Made by a program: the position numbers and the translations under genes. A model generated the notes under the pieces. It had not been told where the DNA came from and did no database searches. It saw only the letters and a list, made by a program, of their open reading frames with translations. Shown here piece after piece: positions 48,223 to 57,924 of a stretch of DNA of 64,000 nucleotides (within the stretch, counting starts at the first letter, position 1; each line of letters starts with the position of its first letter). Source of the stretch: Proteobacteria bacterium SG_bin9 (GTDB lineage Bacteria > Pseudomonadota > Alphaproteobacteria > Rhizobiales > Xanthobacteraceae); assembly GCA_002083525.1 (NCBI GenBank), contig LWDM01000070.1, forward strand, positions 1 to 64,000, read 5' to 3'.

Positions 48223-49068
48223 ATGCTCAGTGAAGCCGATATCGAAGTCCATGCGGCGCGAATTCGCGACGATGGCTACACGGTGATCGAGCGGGCCGTG
48301 AGCAGCGAGTTGGTCGAGAGCCTGAAGGCCGCGGTCCTGCGCATCGAGCGCGAGCATGACCTGCAAACCGCCAAGACATCGTTCGAGGGCTTCAAAACGC
48401 TGCGCATCAACAACCTCCTCACCTACGACGACGTCTTCTGGGAGGTGCCGCTGCACGAGAACGTGCTGCCGATCGTCGAGAAGGTGCTCGACAAGGAATG
48501 CCTGCTCTCGTCGTTCTGTTCGCTGGTGCTTGGGCCGGGTCAGGAAGCGCAGCCGATTCACGAGGACACGCAGCTCATTCCGTTGCCGCGCCCGCACATT
48601 CCGATCACCATCAACGCAATCTGGGCGCTCTCCGATTTTCGCGAGGACAACGGCGCCACGCGTTTCATTCCGGGCAGCCACAAGCTCGATCACTCGCCGG
48701 AGTACGGAAAGGACTATCCCGCGCTGACCGCGACCATGCCGGCCGGCAGCGTCCTGCTGTTCGACAGCGCGCTGTGGCATGGCGGTGGGCCGAACACAAG
48801 CGACGCGCGCCGTTTCGCGTTTTCATGCGCATACTGCTGGGGCTGGATGCGGCAACAGGAAAATCTGCAGCTCGGGATTCCGCGCGAGACCGCGGAGCGT
48901 TTTCCGCGCCGCCTGCAGGAACTCTGCGGTTACAGCGTCTACAAGGGCCAGTTCGGCCACATCGACAATACGGATCCCATCGAACTGCTCGGCCGCGAGC
49001 GCGGCAAGCGCATGGTGTGGGAAGCGACCGACGTGCGCGCGGCACGGCGGAAGGAAGCCACCGGCTAA
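48223..49068 (+). CDS. Phytanoyl-CoA dioxygenase (PhyH) family protein
   Basis: The 281-residue Fe(II)/2-oxoglutarate dioxygenase has the ligands His113 and Asp115 (PIHEDTQ), distal His186 (SALWHGGGPN) and the 2-oxoglutarate Arg at about 196. ATG 48223 is preceded by AGGGAGAG. The open frame continues 189 bp upstream without similarity. Members hydroxylate lipids, ectoine, phosphonates or antibiotics; no neighbour suggests which. Confidence 0.9.
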   Translation: MLSEADIEVHAARIRDDGYTVIERAVSSELVESLKAAVLRIEREHDLQTAKTSFEGFKTLRINNLLTYDDVFWEVPLHENVLPIVEKVLDKECLLSSFCSLVLGPGQEAQPIHEDTQLIPLPRPHIPITINAIWALSDFREDNGATRFIPGSHKLDHSPEYGKDYPALTATMPAGSVLLFDSALWHGGGPNTSDARRFAFSCAYCWGWMRQQENLQLGIPRETAERFPRRLQELCGYSVYKGQFGHIDNTDPIELLGRERGKRMVWEATDVRAARRKEATG

Positions 49069-49160
49069 CCGCGCTCCTTGACCTCACCCACGCCAGTGGG
49101 CACAAACCCACCTCGCCGCGAATTGACTTCGCGTCTGGCGCGCGGATAGTCGCGAACGTC

Positions 49161-49392
49161 GTGGTCTTCATGCGATCTTGCATGAAGCTAAGAGGGAATT
49201 CGGTGCGCTGACTTGTTCGGCAATGCCGAAGCTGCCCCCGCAACTGTAAGCGGCGAGCGTCGTCCATCGCGCATGATCTCATCACGCGTGAACGTCACTG
49301 AGGTAAACGCCGTTAAGGCGGAGGCCTTGGGAAGACTGGACGCAGGCACCGACCCGCGAGCCAGGAGACCTGCCTCGACATCATAACGTCCA
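49161..49392 (+). ncRNA. Cobalamin (AdoCbl) riboswitch
   Basis: A leader RNA that binds adenosylcobalamin. The conserved segments appear in order: GAGGGAAttCGGTG (49192-49205), GCCCCCGCAACTGTAAGCGG (the B12 box region, 49234-49253), GGGAAGACT (49329-49337), and CCGCGAGCCAGGAGACCTGCC (49354-49374). These match the standard cobalamin element. Its expression platform appears downstream (49423-49474), and metE starts at 49487. Confidence 0.92.
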
Positions 49393-49422
49393 CGGGCGGG
49401 GTGTCCGGTGTGCCGCTTGCCG

Positions 49423-49486
49423 CGAACGGCGTCGCCGTTCGGGATGTGAGCGCGCGTCGGCTCGCCCTCACATCACGGGGTTACCG
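49423..49486 (+). promoter_or_regulatory. Expression platform hairpins before metE
   Basis: CGAACGGC-GTC-GCCGTTCG (49423-49441) and GATGTGAG paired with CTCACATC (49443-49474) lie between the riboswitch aptamer and the metE start. The second hairpin ends just before the CGGGG region used as the ribosome site. Cobalamin binding could stabilise a translation-blocking fold; no U-run follows, so a transcription terminator is unlikely. Confidence 0.55.
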
Positions 49487-51826
49487 ATGCCGACATTTTC
49501 TTCGACTTCAACCATTCCTGTTTCCACACTTGGCTTCCCGCGCATTGGACCGCGGCGCGAGCTGAAAATCGCCCTCGAGCAATTCTGGTCCGGCAAGATC
49601 GACGAAACAGCGTTGCGGGAAGCGGCCGCAGGCTTGCGCATCGCCAATTGGGCGCGTCAGCACGCGCTTGGCGCGACCACCATTCCCTCGAACGACTTCT
49701 CGCTCTACGACCACATGCTGGATACGGCGGTGATGGCCGGCGCGATTCCGCCGGCGTATGGGTGGACCGGCGGACCGGTGTCGCTGCAAACCTATTTCGC
49801 CATGGCGCGCGGCCGCGACGGCAGTGCCCACATCGCCGAATGCGGCTGCGGCTCGCACGGCGTCGCGGCACTGGAAATGACGAAGTGGTTCGACACCAAC
49901 TACCACTACATGGTTCCCGAACTCGCGTCCGATCAGGTGTTCTCGCTCGCGTCAACGAAAGTCATCGACGAGTACAAGGAAGCCAAGGCACTCGGCTATC
50001 GCACGCGGCCGGTGCTGGTCGGGCCCGCTACTTTCCTCAAGCTCAGCAAATGCGCCGGAACGTCGTTCGACCGGATGACGCTGCTTGCACGCTTGCTGCC
50101 GGTTTATATTGAGGTGCTGAACGAGCTCACGGCCGAAGGCGCAAACTGGGTGCAGATCGACGAACCATGCCTCGTGCTCGATCTCTCCGAGACCGAACGC
50201 AACGCCCTTCGCGAGGCCTATTCAACAATCGCGCGCAACGTGCCAGGCCTCAAAATCATGCTCGCGACCTACTTCGGCGCGCTGGGCGATAACGCTACGC
50301 TGACAGCAAGCCTGCCGGTCGCGGGACTGCATCTCGATCTGGTTCGCGCTCCCGATCAGCTCAACGCTGTCCTGGCCGAGCTGCCGAAAGAGCGCGTGCT
50401 CTCGCTCGGCATCATCGATGGCCGCAACATCTGGCGCGCCGACCTTTCACGCATTCTGGAGGCGCTGGAGCCGATCGTTGCCGCGCGTGGCGCCGATCGC
50501 ATCGAACTCGCCCCGTCATGCTCGATGCTGCATGCGCCGATCGACCTCACTCAGGAGGACAGCCTCGACCCCGACCTCGTGAACTGGTTGGCGTTTTCGG
50601 TTCAGAAGATCGGCGAACTCGCAATGCTAGCACGCGCGCTGACCTCAGGACGCGCGTCGGTGCAAGATGCACTCGACGCATCCGACCGGGCTGCTGCCCT
50701 GCGGCGCGCATCGCCGAAGATTCACAATCCAGCGGCAACCGCACGCCTTGCGCAGGCTACGCCGCAGATCTCCCGTCGCACGAACAGCTTCGACGTCCGC
50801 AGCAAGCTTCAGCATGCCGAACTCGGCCTTCCCGCTTACCCGACGACGACCATCGGCTCATTCCCGCAAACCGCCGATGTGCGCAAGGCACGCGCGGCCC
50901 ATGCCAAGGGCATGCTGAGCGATTCCGCCTACAACGACTTCCTGCGCAAGGAGACGGAAGCGGCCGTGCGCTGGCAGGAAGAGCTTGGCATCGACGTACT
51001 GGTACACGGCGAGTTCGAGCGCAATGACATGGTGCAGTATTTTGGCGAGCAGCTATCGGGCTATACCTTCACCAAGCACGGCTGGGTGCAGAGCTACGGC
51101 TCCCGCTACGTCCGCCCGCCCATCATCTTCGGCGACGTATCGCGGCCGAACCCAATGACCGTCGAATGGTCGGCTTACGCGCAGTCGCTCACTCGTCGTC
51201 CGATGAAGGGCATGCTCACCGGCCCGGTGACCATGCTGCAATGGTCATTCGTGCGCGACGACCTGTCGCGCGAGCAAGTCTGCCGCCAGATCGCGTTCGC
51301 GCTGCGTGATGAGGTGGTCGATCTGGAAAATGCCGGTATCCGAGTGATCCAGATCGACGAACCGGCACTGCGCGAAGGCTTGCCGCTACGCAAAGGCGAC
51401 TGGGATGCGTATCTCACCTGGGCGGTTGATTGCTTCCGCATCACCTCGGCCGGCGTGAAGGACGCGACGCAAATCCACACGCACATGTGCTACGCCGAGT
51501 TCAACGACATCATCAAGGCGATCGGCGCGATGGATGCCGATGTGATCTCGATCGAGACCTCACGCTCGAACATGGAATTGCTCGACGCGTTCGTGACATA
51601 CCGGTATCCGAATGAGATCGGGCCCGGCGTTTACGACATTCACTCGCCCCGCGTGCCGGACGTCTCGGAGATGACGGCCCTGATCCGAAAGGCTCGGCAA
51701 AACCTCGCGCCGGAACAGATCTGGATCAATCCGGATTGCGGATTGAAAACCCGCGGCTGGCCGGAGGTCCGTTCGGCCCTGTCGAACATGGTTGCCGCGG
51801 CCAGGGAAGCGCGCGCCCAATCCTGA
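49487..51826 (+). CDS. metE: Cobalamin-independent methionine synthase (MetE)
   Basis: Transfers a methyl group from 5-methyltetrahydropteroyltri-glutamate to homocysteine, the last step of methionine synthesis without B12. It has 779 residues. The C-terminal catalytic domain has zinc ligands His666 and Cys668 (THMCY), Glu690 and Cys751 (NPDCGLKTRGW). The N-terminal domain start STLGFPRIGPRRELKIALEQFW is clear. Because it is under a cobalamin riboswitch, the cell should switch it off when B12 allows MetH to work. Confidence 0.97.
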   Translation: MPTFSSTSTIPVSTLGFPRIGPRRELKIALEQFWSGKIDETALREAAAGLRIANWARQHALGATTIPSNDFSLYDHMLDTAVMAGAIPPAYGWTGGPVSLQTYFAMARGRDGSAHIAECGCGSHGVAALEMTKWFDTNYHYMVPELASDQVFSLASTKVIDEYKEAKALGYRTRPVLVGPATFLKLSKCAGTSFDRMTLLARLLPVYIEVLNELTAEGANWVQIDEPCLVLDLSETERNALREAYSTIARNVPGLKIMLATYFGALGDNATLTASLPVAGLHLDLVRAPDQLNAVLAELPKERVLSLGIIDGRNIWRADLSRILEALEPIVAARGADRIELAPSCSMLHAPIDLTQEDSLDPDLVNWLAFSVQKIGELAMLARALTSGRASVQDALDASDRAAALRRASPKIHNPAATARLAQATPQISRRTNSFDVRSKLQHAELGLPAYPTTTIGSFPQTADVRKARAAHAKGMLSDSAYNDFLRKETEAAVRWQEELGIDVLVHGEFERNDMVQYFGEQLSGYTFTKHGWVQSYGSRYVRPPIIFGDVSRPNPMTVEWSAYAQSLTRRPMKGMLTGPVTMLQWSFVRDDLSREQVCRQIAFALRDEVVDLENAGIRVIQIDEPALREGLPLRKGDWDAYLTWAVDCFRITSAGVKDATQIHTHMCYAEFNDIIKAIGAMDADVISIETSRSNMELLDAFVTYRYPNEIGPGVYDIHSPRVPDVSEMTALIRKARQNLAPEQIWINPDCGLKTRGWPEVRSALSNMVAAAREARAQS

Positions 51827-51845
51827 GACGCGCATACGCATACCG

Positions 51846-51880
51846 CGCCGCCTCGTTACGCGAGGCGGCGTTTTCTTTTG
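51846..51880 (+). terminator. Rho-independent terminator of metE
   Basis: A perfect 10-bp GC stem (CGCCGCCTCG, 51846-51855, with CGAGGCGGCG, 51861-51870) with loop TTACG, followed by TTTTCTTTTG. It begins 20 bp after the metE stop. Confidence 0.9.
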
Positions 51881-51961
51881 CGTGGCGCTCACCGCCATGT
51901 GACGTCGGCCTCGCGAATAATCTGGCATTTTCCGGCGCAAATGAATCGAGGGAGGATCGGC

Positions 51962-53689
51962 ATGATCCGCATTTGCGCTGTCATCATTTCGTTGTTGTTC
52001 GCGACCGGATTGCATGCTGCACCGCTCGACAACAAGGACGGCTTCTGGAGCGAATGGAGCGACGCCACCTTCGAGCGCGCCGCACGCGAAAAGAAGTTCG
52101 TCGTGATGTCGCTGCAGTCCTGGTGGTGCAAGTGGTGCTTCGTCATGAACCGCGAGACCTGGGCGAACCCGGAGGTGCGCTCGGCACTGAAGGACAACTT
52201 CATCCCGGTGCACGTCGATCAGGACAGCCGCCCCGACATCTCCCAGCGTTACGAAGCGTTCGGCTGGCCGGCGACCATCATCTTCGGGCCGGACGGCAAG
52301 GAGATCGTCAAGTTGCGCGGCTTCTACTCGCCGCAATTCCTCGTTCCGATCCTCAACGAGACCGTGAAGGACCCGACGCCGGTCGTCTACGCCGAGCCTC
52401 CGGCCGATCGTGCCCGCTCGCTCGCGACGGGGCTCAGCCAGGCTCAACGCGACGACATCCTCGCCTTCATCGACAAAGCCTGGGACCGGCAGCACGGCGG
52501 CTGGAGCCGATCGAAGTTCGTCGACGGCGCAACGTTCACCTGGGCGCTGGAACGCGCACGCCAGGGCGACAAGGAGAACGCCGAGCGCTTGAAGCGGACG
52601 CTGAACGGCATGCTGTCGATGATCGACAAGGAGACCGGCGGCATCGGCCAAGTCAACCTGAGCGTCGACTGGTCGAAGCCGGTGCGCGAGTTTCCGATGT
52701 TCGCGCAGGAGTCGGGCATTGCCGCGTACTCGCGCGGATGGGTGCTGTTCAAGGATCCTGCTTACCGGCAAGCCGCCGATCGCATTTATGGATTCCTGAA
52801 GTCCTATCTGGCTGCGCCCGATGGCAGCTTCTACGTCTCGATGGGGCTCGACGAAGGCTCGCCCGGCGTCGACAAGCGCGTCTACGCCCGCGAGACCGCG
52901 CAGGCGATTGCGGCACTGCTCGCCTACTACGACGCGACTGGCGTCACGGAAGCGCGCGACATTGCGATCAAGGCCGCGCGCTGGGCCTTGGCCAATCGTG
53001 CGATGCCGGGTGGCGGCTTCCGCCATGCCGAACAGGACAAGGGCGGCCCCTATCTCGCCGACAACATCGAGATGACCAAGGCATTGCTGGCGCTGCATCG
53101 CTCGACCGGAGGCCGCGAGTGGCTGGAACTGGCGCGCAAGACCGCCGACTTCATTGCTGCGAATTTCATCGAACAATCGAGCGGCGGCTTTGTCGTCTCC
53201 GCGTCACCGGATGCCAAGCATCTGGTCAAGCCGATCAAGCAGCGCGAGGACAACGTGACCGCGGTGCGCACGTTCAACCTGCTCGCGGCCTATACCGGCA
53301 ACGAGCGCTATCGCGAGATCGCCGAGGCCGGGATGGGTTATCTCACCTCGCCCGCGGTGCTGGATGCGGTTGCATATCTTCCGGACGTGCTGATCGCCGA
53401 GGATGAGCTGCGCAACGAGCCGGTGCACGTGACCATCGTCGGCGCCAAGGACGATCCGCGCTCCGCTGACCTCTACCGCGCGGCGCTGTCCTATCCGATG
53501 CCGCACAAGCGCGCCGAATGGTGGGACAAGCGCGAGGGCGCGCTGGCGAGCCCCGACGTGGACTATCCGGATTTTCCGGATGGCCCGGCGGCGTTCGCCT
53601 GCACCAAGAACTTCTGCTCGTATCCGGTGACCAAGCCCGGCGAGATCGCCGCGCAACTCGAAAGCCTCAAGCGCGCGTTGAAGCTCTAG
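51962..53689 (+). CDS. Secreted thioredoxin-fold protein with YyaL-like domain (DUF255 type)
   Basis: The 575-residue protein starts at ATG 51962, with GAGGGAGG upstream. A signal peptide (MIRICAVIISLLFATGLHA) is followed by a thioredoxin-like domain carrying WWCKWC (Cys56, Cys59) and a six-hairpin (alpha/alpha)6 barrel like YyaL/N-acylglucosamine 2-epimerase. That barrel occupies about residues 150-500 (GFLKSYLAAPDGSFYVSMGLDEG and similar). Cytoplasmic YyaL-type relatives are known; an exported one with a redox motif is less usual. Function unknown; it is probably an envelope redox or saccharide-related protein. Confidence 0.85.
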   Translation: MIRICAVIISLLFATGLHAAPLDNKDGFWSEWSDATFERAAREKKFVVMSLQSWWCKWCFVMNRETWANPEVRSALKDNFIPVHVDQDSRPDISQRYEAFGWPATIIFGPDGKEIVKLRGFYSPQFLVPILNETVKDPTPVVYAEPPADRARSLATGLSQAQRDDILAFIDKAWDRQHGGWSRSKFVDGATFTWALERARQGDKENAERLKRTLNGMLSMIDKETGGIGQVNLSVDWSKPVREFPMFAQESGIAAYSRGWVLFKDPAYRQAADRIYGFLKSYLAAPDGSFYVSMGLDEGSPGVDKRVYARETAQAIAALLAYYDATGVTEARDIAIKAARWALANRAMPGGGFRHAEQDKGGPYLADNIEMTKALLALHRSTGGREWLELARKTADFIAANFIEQSSGGFVVSASPDAKHLVKPIKQREDNVTAVRTFNLLAAYTGNERYREIAEAGMGYLTSPAVLDAVAYLPDVLIAEDELRNEPVHVTIVGAKDDPRSADLYRAALSYPMPHKRAEWWDKREGALASPDVDYPDFPDGPAAFACTKNFCSYPVTKPGEIAAQLESLKRALKL

Positions 53690-53721
53690 ATCAAAGGCTC
53701 CAACAACCGGCCCAAAAAAGA

Positions 53722-53752
53722 GCCCGGCGTCACCGCCGGGCTTTTGAGTTTT
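53722..53752. terminator. Bidirectional Rho-independent terminator
   Basis: GCCCGGCG (53722-53729) and CGCCGGGC (53734-53741) form a perfect 8-bp stem with TCAC loop. TTTTGAGTTTT follows on the plus strand and AAAAAA precedes it (53714-53719), so it can end both the thioredoxin gene and the convergent serine hydrolase gene. Confidence 0.88.
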
Positions 53753-53765
53753 CCTCGCTGGGAGC

Positions 53766-55073
53766 TCAGTTGGCGCGCGCCGACCTGCCGACCGCCTTCG
53801 CGATCGCCTCGAACGCACGCTGATCGACGACGTGGGTGAAGATCGTCTCGCCGGCGGGGTGCGACGACAGCTTGACGATAACGACGCCGGCCGACGGATT
53901 GATGTGGACGTGCTGTCCGTTCAATCCCTTCATCTCGTAAGCACCTGCTGCGTTGTGCGTGATCCAGAAGTTGTTGTGATACGAATAACCCGCGCGCAGT
54001 GCCTGGCCGCTGGCCTTGAATTTCTCGCGGTCGGCGCCCTTGCGAATCTCATCGACGACTTCCTTGGCGACGACCTGCTGGCCGTTGAAGCGGCCATCCT
54101 GCCGCAGCATCTCACCGAGGCGGCCGAGATCGCGCAGCGTGGCGTTCATGCCGATGCTGGTGATCTGCGAACCGACCGGATCGGCCAGCACGTAGCCGTC
54201 CTCCTGCGCCGCAAGCTTGCTCCACAGCCGCTCGGAAACGAGATCGCTGAAGCTTTTGCCGGTGACGCGCTGGATCACCCAGCCGAGCACTTCGACGTCG
54301 ACACTTTTGTAACGGAAGCCTTCGCCGTGCTCGCCATCCTTTTTCACGGTCTTGAGATACTCGAGCATCGACTTCGGGCCGGGATAGTTTGGCGGTGCCG
54401 GGAGAAGACCGGCTGCGATGATGTACTGGAAGATCTCGGCTTTCGGATCGGTGAAAACCTCGCGATACTGCAGGCCGGTCGTCATATCGAGTGTCTGCTG
54501 AAGCGTCGCATCGGCCCAACCACTCGACGCCAGCTCCGGCAGATACTGTGGAATTTTCGCGTTCGGATCGAGCTTGCCTTCCTTGATCAGCACGGTAGCC
54601 AGCAGACCGACCATGGACTTTGTGAGCGACCACATCGAGTGCGGCGTCTGCGCATTCATGCCGTTGTAATAGCGCTCGTAGACGACCTTGCCGTTGTGAA
54701 GCACCAACACTGCATCGGTGTAGGTGCTCTTCTGCCATTCGGCGAGCGTGATCGCAGTATCAACGCTGCGGACCACGAGGGTATCCAGATTGCGTGCTTC
54801 GCTCGCGAGCGCCGACGGCCCCTTGTCGCCGCGCCAGACCGAGACGTTCGGAACCAGCTGGCGCATGTTGTGAAAGGCCCAGCTACCGCTCGGATAGCGC
54901 AGCACATTGGCCAGCGTCACCGTCTTGTCCGCCGCGGGCGGGAAGCCCTGCATGATGCCGAGCGCGAGCGGATCGGCCGGCGGCGGAAGCTGCGGTTGGG
55001 CGTGGCTCGCGGTCGACGCAGCGAGCGCAAACACGATGGCGCTGTACCGAAACGAGTTAACGATAACGGGCAT
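53766..55073 (-). CDS. Secreted class C beta-lactamase-like serine hydrolase (second copy)
   Basis: The 435-residue protein from ATG 55073, with GGAG 7 nt upstream. A signal peptide (about residues 8-26) precedes a beta-lactamase fold with the SxxK motif SLTK (Ser149, Lys152) in HSMWSLTKSMVGLL, a YKS motif (FRYKSVDVEVLG) and a late HVHINPSAG. It has the same architecture as the protein at 34190-35446, nearer to 6-aminohexanoate-dimer hydrolases and other esterases than to AmpC. Substrate unknown. Confidence 0.9.
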   Translation of the reverse strand: MPVIVNSFRYSAIVFALAASTASHAQPQLPPPADPLALGIMQGFPPAADKTVTLANVLRYPSGSWAFHNMRQLVPNVSVWRGDKGPSALASEARNLDTLVVRSVDTAITLAEWQKSTYTDAVLVLHNGKVVYERYYNGMNAQTPHSMWSLTKSMVGLLATVLIKEGKLDPNAKIPQYLPELASSGWADATLQQTLDMTTGLQYREVFTDPKAEIFQYIIAAGLLPAPPNYPGPKSMLEYLKTVKKDGEHGEGFRYKSVDVEVLGWVIQRVTGKSFSDLVSERLWSKLAAQEDGYVLADPVGSQITSIGMNATLRDLGRLGEMLRQDGRFNGQQVVAKEVVDEIRKGADREKFKASGQALRAGYSYHNNFWITHNAAGAYEMKGLNGQHVHINPSAGVVIVKLSSHPAGETIFTHVVDQRAFEAIAKAVGRSARAN

Positions 55074-55244
55074 GATGGTCTCCATCCGGCTTGAGGGACG
55101 AAGGCCCAACTCCCATCATCATGTATCCCGGATGTGTCTGGAAACCGGACCTTTTGCAGCGTCCGGTATCCGGGGTGCCGAAAGCTACATTGCGATACAA
55201 ACTTGTCGGGCCGCAGCCGCCCAAATCGGTTATCAAGGTGGTGC

Positions 55245-55985
55245 ATGGAGCAAACCGACAGCATCCTGGTCGTCGATGACGACCGCGACATTCGCGAACT
55301 GCTCACCGGCTATCTGCGCAAGAACGGCTTCCGGGTGACGGCGGCTGCCGATGGCCGCCAGATGAAGACCGCGCTGGCCGCCGGCCCTGTCGACCTGATC
55401 GTGCTCGACCTGATGATGCCCGGCGAAGACGGCCTGACGTTGTGCCGCGACCTGCGCGCGACGCAAGCCAATCCGACGCCGATCCTCGTGCTCACTGCGC
55501 GCGACGACGAGACCGATCGCATCGTCGGGCTCGAGATGGGCGCCGACGACTACATGACCAAGCCGTTCGTGCCGCGCGAATTGCTGGCGCGCATTCGCGC
55601 GGTGCTGCGACGGACACGCATGCTGCCGCCGAACCTGCGGATGACCGAGCGGCCGCGCGCGCTTGCCTTTGGCGAATGGGTTCTCGACACCACGGCACGT
55701 CACTTGATCGATGCGGCCGGCACCATGGTGTCGCTGAGCGGCGCCGAATATCGCCTGCTCAGCGTTTTCCTCGAATATCCGCAACGGGTGCTCAACCGCG
55801 ATCAGCTGATGAACCTCACGCAAGGACGCGATGCGGATTCGTTCGATCGCTCGATCGATCTTCTGGTGAGCCGGCTGCGGCAACGCCTACGCGACGAGGC
55901 GCGCGAGCCGCAATACATCAAGACGGTGCGTAACGAAGGCTACGTCTTCGCCGCCGCAGTCGAATTCCGGCACGACCTGAAATGA
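55245..55985 (+). CDS. OmpR-family response regulator
   Basis: The 246-residue regulator has a receiver domain with phospho-acceptor Asp55 (DLIVLDLMMPG), acidic DDD at 11-13 and the Lys in DDYMTKPF. An OmpR/PhoB winged-helix domain follows from about residue 145 (LSGAEYRLLSVFLEYPQRVLNRDQLM and VSRLRQRLRDEA). ATG 55245 has AAGG upstream. It overlaps the histidine kinase gene by ATGA, so the pair is co-expressed. It is divergent from the serine hydrolase gene. Confidence 0.95.
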   Translation: MEQTDSILVVDDDRDIRELLTGYLRKNGFRVTAAADGRQMKTALAAGPVDLIVLDLMMPGEDGLTLCRDLRATQANPTPILVLTARDDETDRIVGLEMGADDYMTKPFVPRELLARIRAVLRRTRMLPPNLRMTERPRALAFGEWVLDTTARHLIDAAGTMVSLSGAEYRLLSVFLEYPQRVLNRDQLMNLTQGRDADSFDRSIDLLVSRLRQRLRDEAREPQYIKTVRNEGYVFAAAVEFRHDLK

Positions 55986-57307
55986 GTATGCGCTGGCGCG
56001 ATACGTTGCTGCCCCGCTCGCTGTTCGGGCGGGTAGCGCTGATCCTGTTTTTCGGACTGGCGGTCGCGCATCTGCTCTCCTTCGGCCTCGTGATCTACGA
56101 AAGAATGCAAACATCGCGCGCGATGATGATCGCTTATGTCGCGCAGGACGTCGCGACCTCGGTGGCGATGCTGGAGCGGATGCCGATGGCGGAACGCGCC
56201 GGTTGGATCGATCGGCTCAACCGGCCGAACTATCGTTACACGCTCACGGGTATGACGGCGGCGGCTCCTGCCGACAATGCATTCGCGCAGAGCCTCGCCA
56301 CCGCGCTGAGCAGCGCGCTCGGTGCGCGCTATTCGCCGATCGTCGTCCCGCAGACCGGAGCGAGGGACCCGCTTCAGCTGCGGGTCGGACTGAAGCTCTC
56401 GGACGGCATGCCGCTCGCGGTCGATCTCCTGCCGCCCGCGATGGCGATCTCGCTCTGGGTGCCGGCGATTCTGATCGCGCAGCTCGGCGTGCTTGCAGCG
56501 TTCACCTGGCTCGCGGTACGTGTCGCGACACGCCCGTTATCGCAGCTGGCGCACGCCGCGGATTCGCTCGGGCCTGATTTACGCGCCGAGCCTCTGCCGG
56601 AGGATGGCCCGACAGAGGTCGCGCGCGCGTCGACCGCCTTCAACGCGATGCGCCAGCGCATCGCCGATCATCTGGCCGAGCGCATCCAGATTCTTGCCGC
56701 GATCTCGCACGACCTGCAAACGCCGCTGACGCGCATGCAGCTGCGGATCGATCTGCTCGACAATAACCAACTCACCGCGAAGCTGCGCGACGACCTCGAC
56801 ATGATGCAAACGCTGGTGAAGGAGGGCCTCGCCTACGCGCGAACGGCGCAGGAGACTACCGAACCTGCGCAATCAACTGACCTGCACGCCCTGCTCGACA
56901 GCCTTGTCTGCGACTACGCCGACGCCGGACGCCCGGTGCGACTGGCCGGGCACTTTGCCCGGCCCATCAAGACGCGGCCGATGGCGCTGCGCCGGATCGT
57001 CACCAATCTCACCGACAATGCACTCAACTTCGCTGGCGCGGTGGAAATCGCCGCCGAAGCCGAGGCGCCGGATCGCGTCGTCATCGCCGTGCGAGACCGC
57101 GGGCCCGGCATCCCGGCAGACGAACTCACGAGCGTGTTGCAGCCCTTCTATCGGCTCGAAGGGTCGCGCAATCGCGAGACCGGCGGCGCGGGCCTCGGCC
57201 TCGCCATCGCCCAGCAACTCGCGGCTTCCCTGTCCGGGACGCTCACGCTTGCAAACCGCGACGGCGGCGGCCTGGAAGCGCGACTGTCGCTGCCGCTCGC
57301 CACCTGA
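55982..57307 (+). CDS. Sensor histidine kinase, cognate of the OmpR regulator
   Basis: The 441-residue kinase has transmembrane segments at about residues 18-40 and 155-178, a periplasmic sensor of about 110 residues, and a HAMP domain. HisKA holds His243 in AAISHDLQTPLTRMQLRID. The HATPase domain has NLTDNALNF (N box), DRGPGIPADEL (G1) and GGAGLGLAIAQQL (G2). Its ATG overlaps the regulator's stop (ATGA). The EnvZ-like layout suggests an envelope or osmotic signal, and the RND pump genes just downstream are a possible target. Confidence 0.95.
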   Translation: MSMRWRDTLLPRSLFGRVALILFFGLAVAHLLSFGLVIYERMQTSRAMMIAYVAQDVATSVAMLERMPMAERAGWIDRLNRPNYRYTLTGMTAAAPADNAFAQSLATALSSALGARYSPIVVPQTGARDPLQLRVGLKLSDGMPLAVDLLPPAMAISLWVPAILIAQLGVLAAFTWLAVRVATRPLSQLAHAADSLGPDLRAEPLPEDGPTEVARASTAFNAMRQRIADHLAERIQILAAISHDLQTPLTRMQLRIDLLDNNQLTAKLRDDLDMMQTLVKEGLAYARTAQETTEPAQSTDLHALLDSLVCDYADAGRPVRLAGHFARPIKTRPMALRRIVTNLTDNALNFAGAVEIAAEAEAPDRVVIAVRDRGPGIPADELTSVLQPFYRLEGSRNRETGGAGLGLAIAQQLAASLSGTLTLANRDGGGLEARLSLPLAT

Positions 57308-57339
57308 CGATTCCGCGTCGTGTAAAGCTCGCACCGCTT

Positions 57340-57627
57340 CTATTTCTTGAACGTCTCCCGCTCAGCGCGATCGAGCGCGGAATTCATCGCACTTTGTCGC
57401 GTCGAGCCAACAGTCGCGTAGCCGCCGGGGCTCAGCTTCTGCGTCGGCACTCTGGTCGCAATCGCGGCTGCGCTGTCCTGCGTCTGTTGATTGACGATGG
57501 TGAACGTCACGGCGACCAGCAGCACAAATACGTAGAATCCACACATTCCGAGAACCCACCGGCGGTGGATGCGCCAGTCTTCGGGATTGAGATCGTCACC
57601 TATCTTGTTTCTGGACAATCGCGACAT
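57340..57627 (-). CDS. Small single-pass membrane protein
   Basis: The 95-residue protein from ATG 57627 (MSRLSRNKIGDDLNPEDWRIHRRW), with GGAGG 5 nt upstream. One transmembrane helix (about residues 25-46, MCGFYVFVLLVAVTFTIVN) is followed by a short periplasmic tail with repeating Ala/Thr. It converges with the kinase gene, and no family is recognised. Confidence 0.65.
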   Translation of the reverse strand: MSRLSRNKIGDDLNPEDWRIHRRWVLGMCGFYVFVLLVAVTFTIVNQQTQDSAAAIATRVPTQKLSPGGYATVGSTRQSAMNSALDRAERETFKK

Positions 57628-57924
57628 GCGAACCTCCATGACTGAGGGATCGCGCTCACCCTAGCTACGGACGGGTCTTTCGCTTGTGACCTGGCTCACA
57701 CCTACAACGATCTTTTAAGTCGGGATGCGCAGACGCAGCGTCATAAAAAATCGCGCCGGGTTCGACTTTCGATGCAGTTCCATGCAGGACCTTGCAATGG
57801 ACGTTTCCAGACACATCTGAGCAGCCCCGCCCTCCCAAGCCCTGCTCAGCGGCTTGCCCCTTTCAAATGCCCGTGTACGATGCTTCAACTGACACCGTTG
57901 TCATTCCCCGCAGAGGGAAATTCC

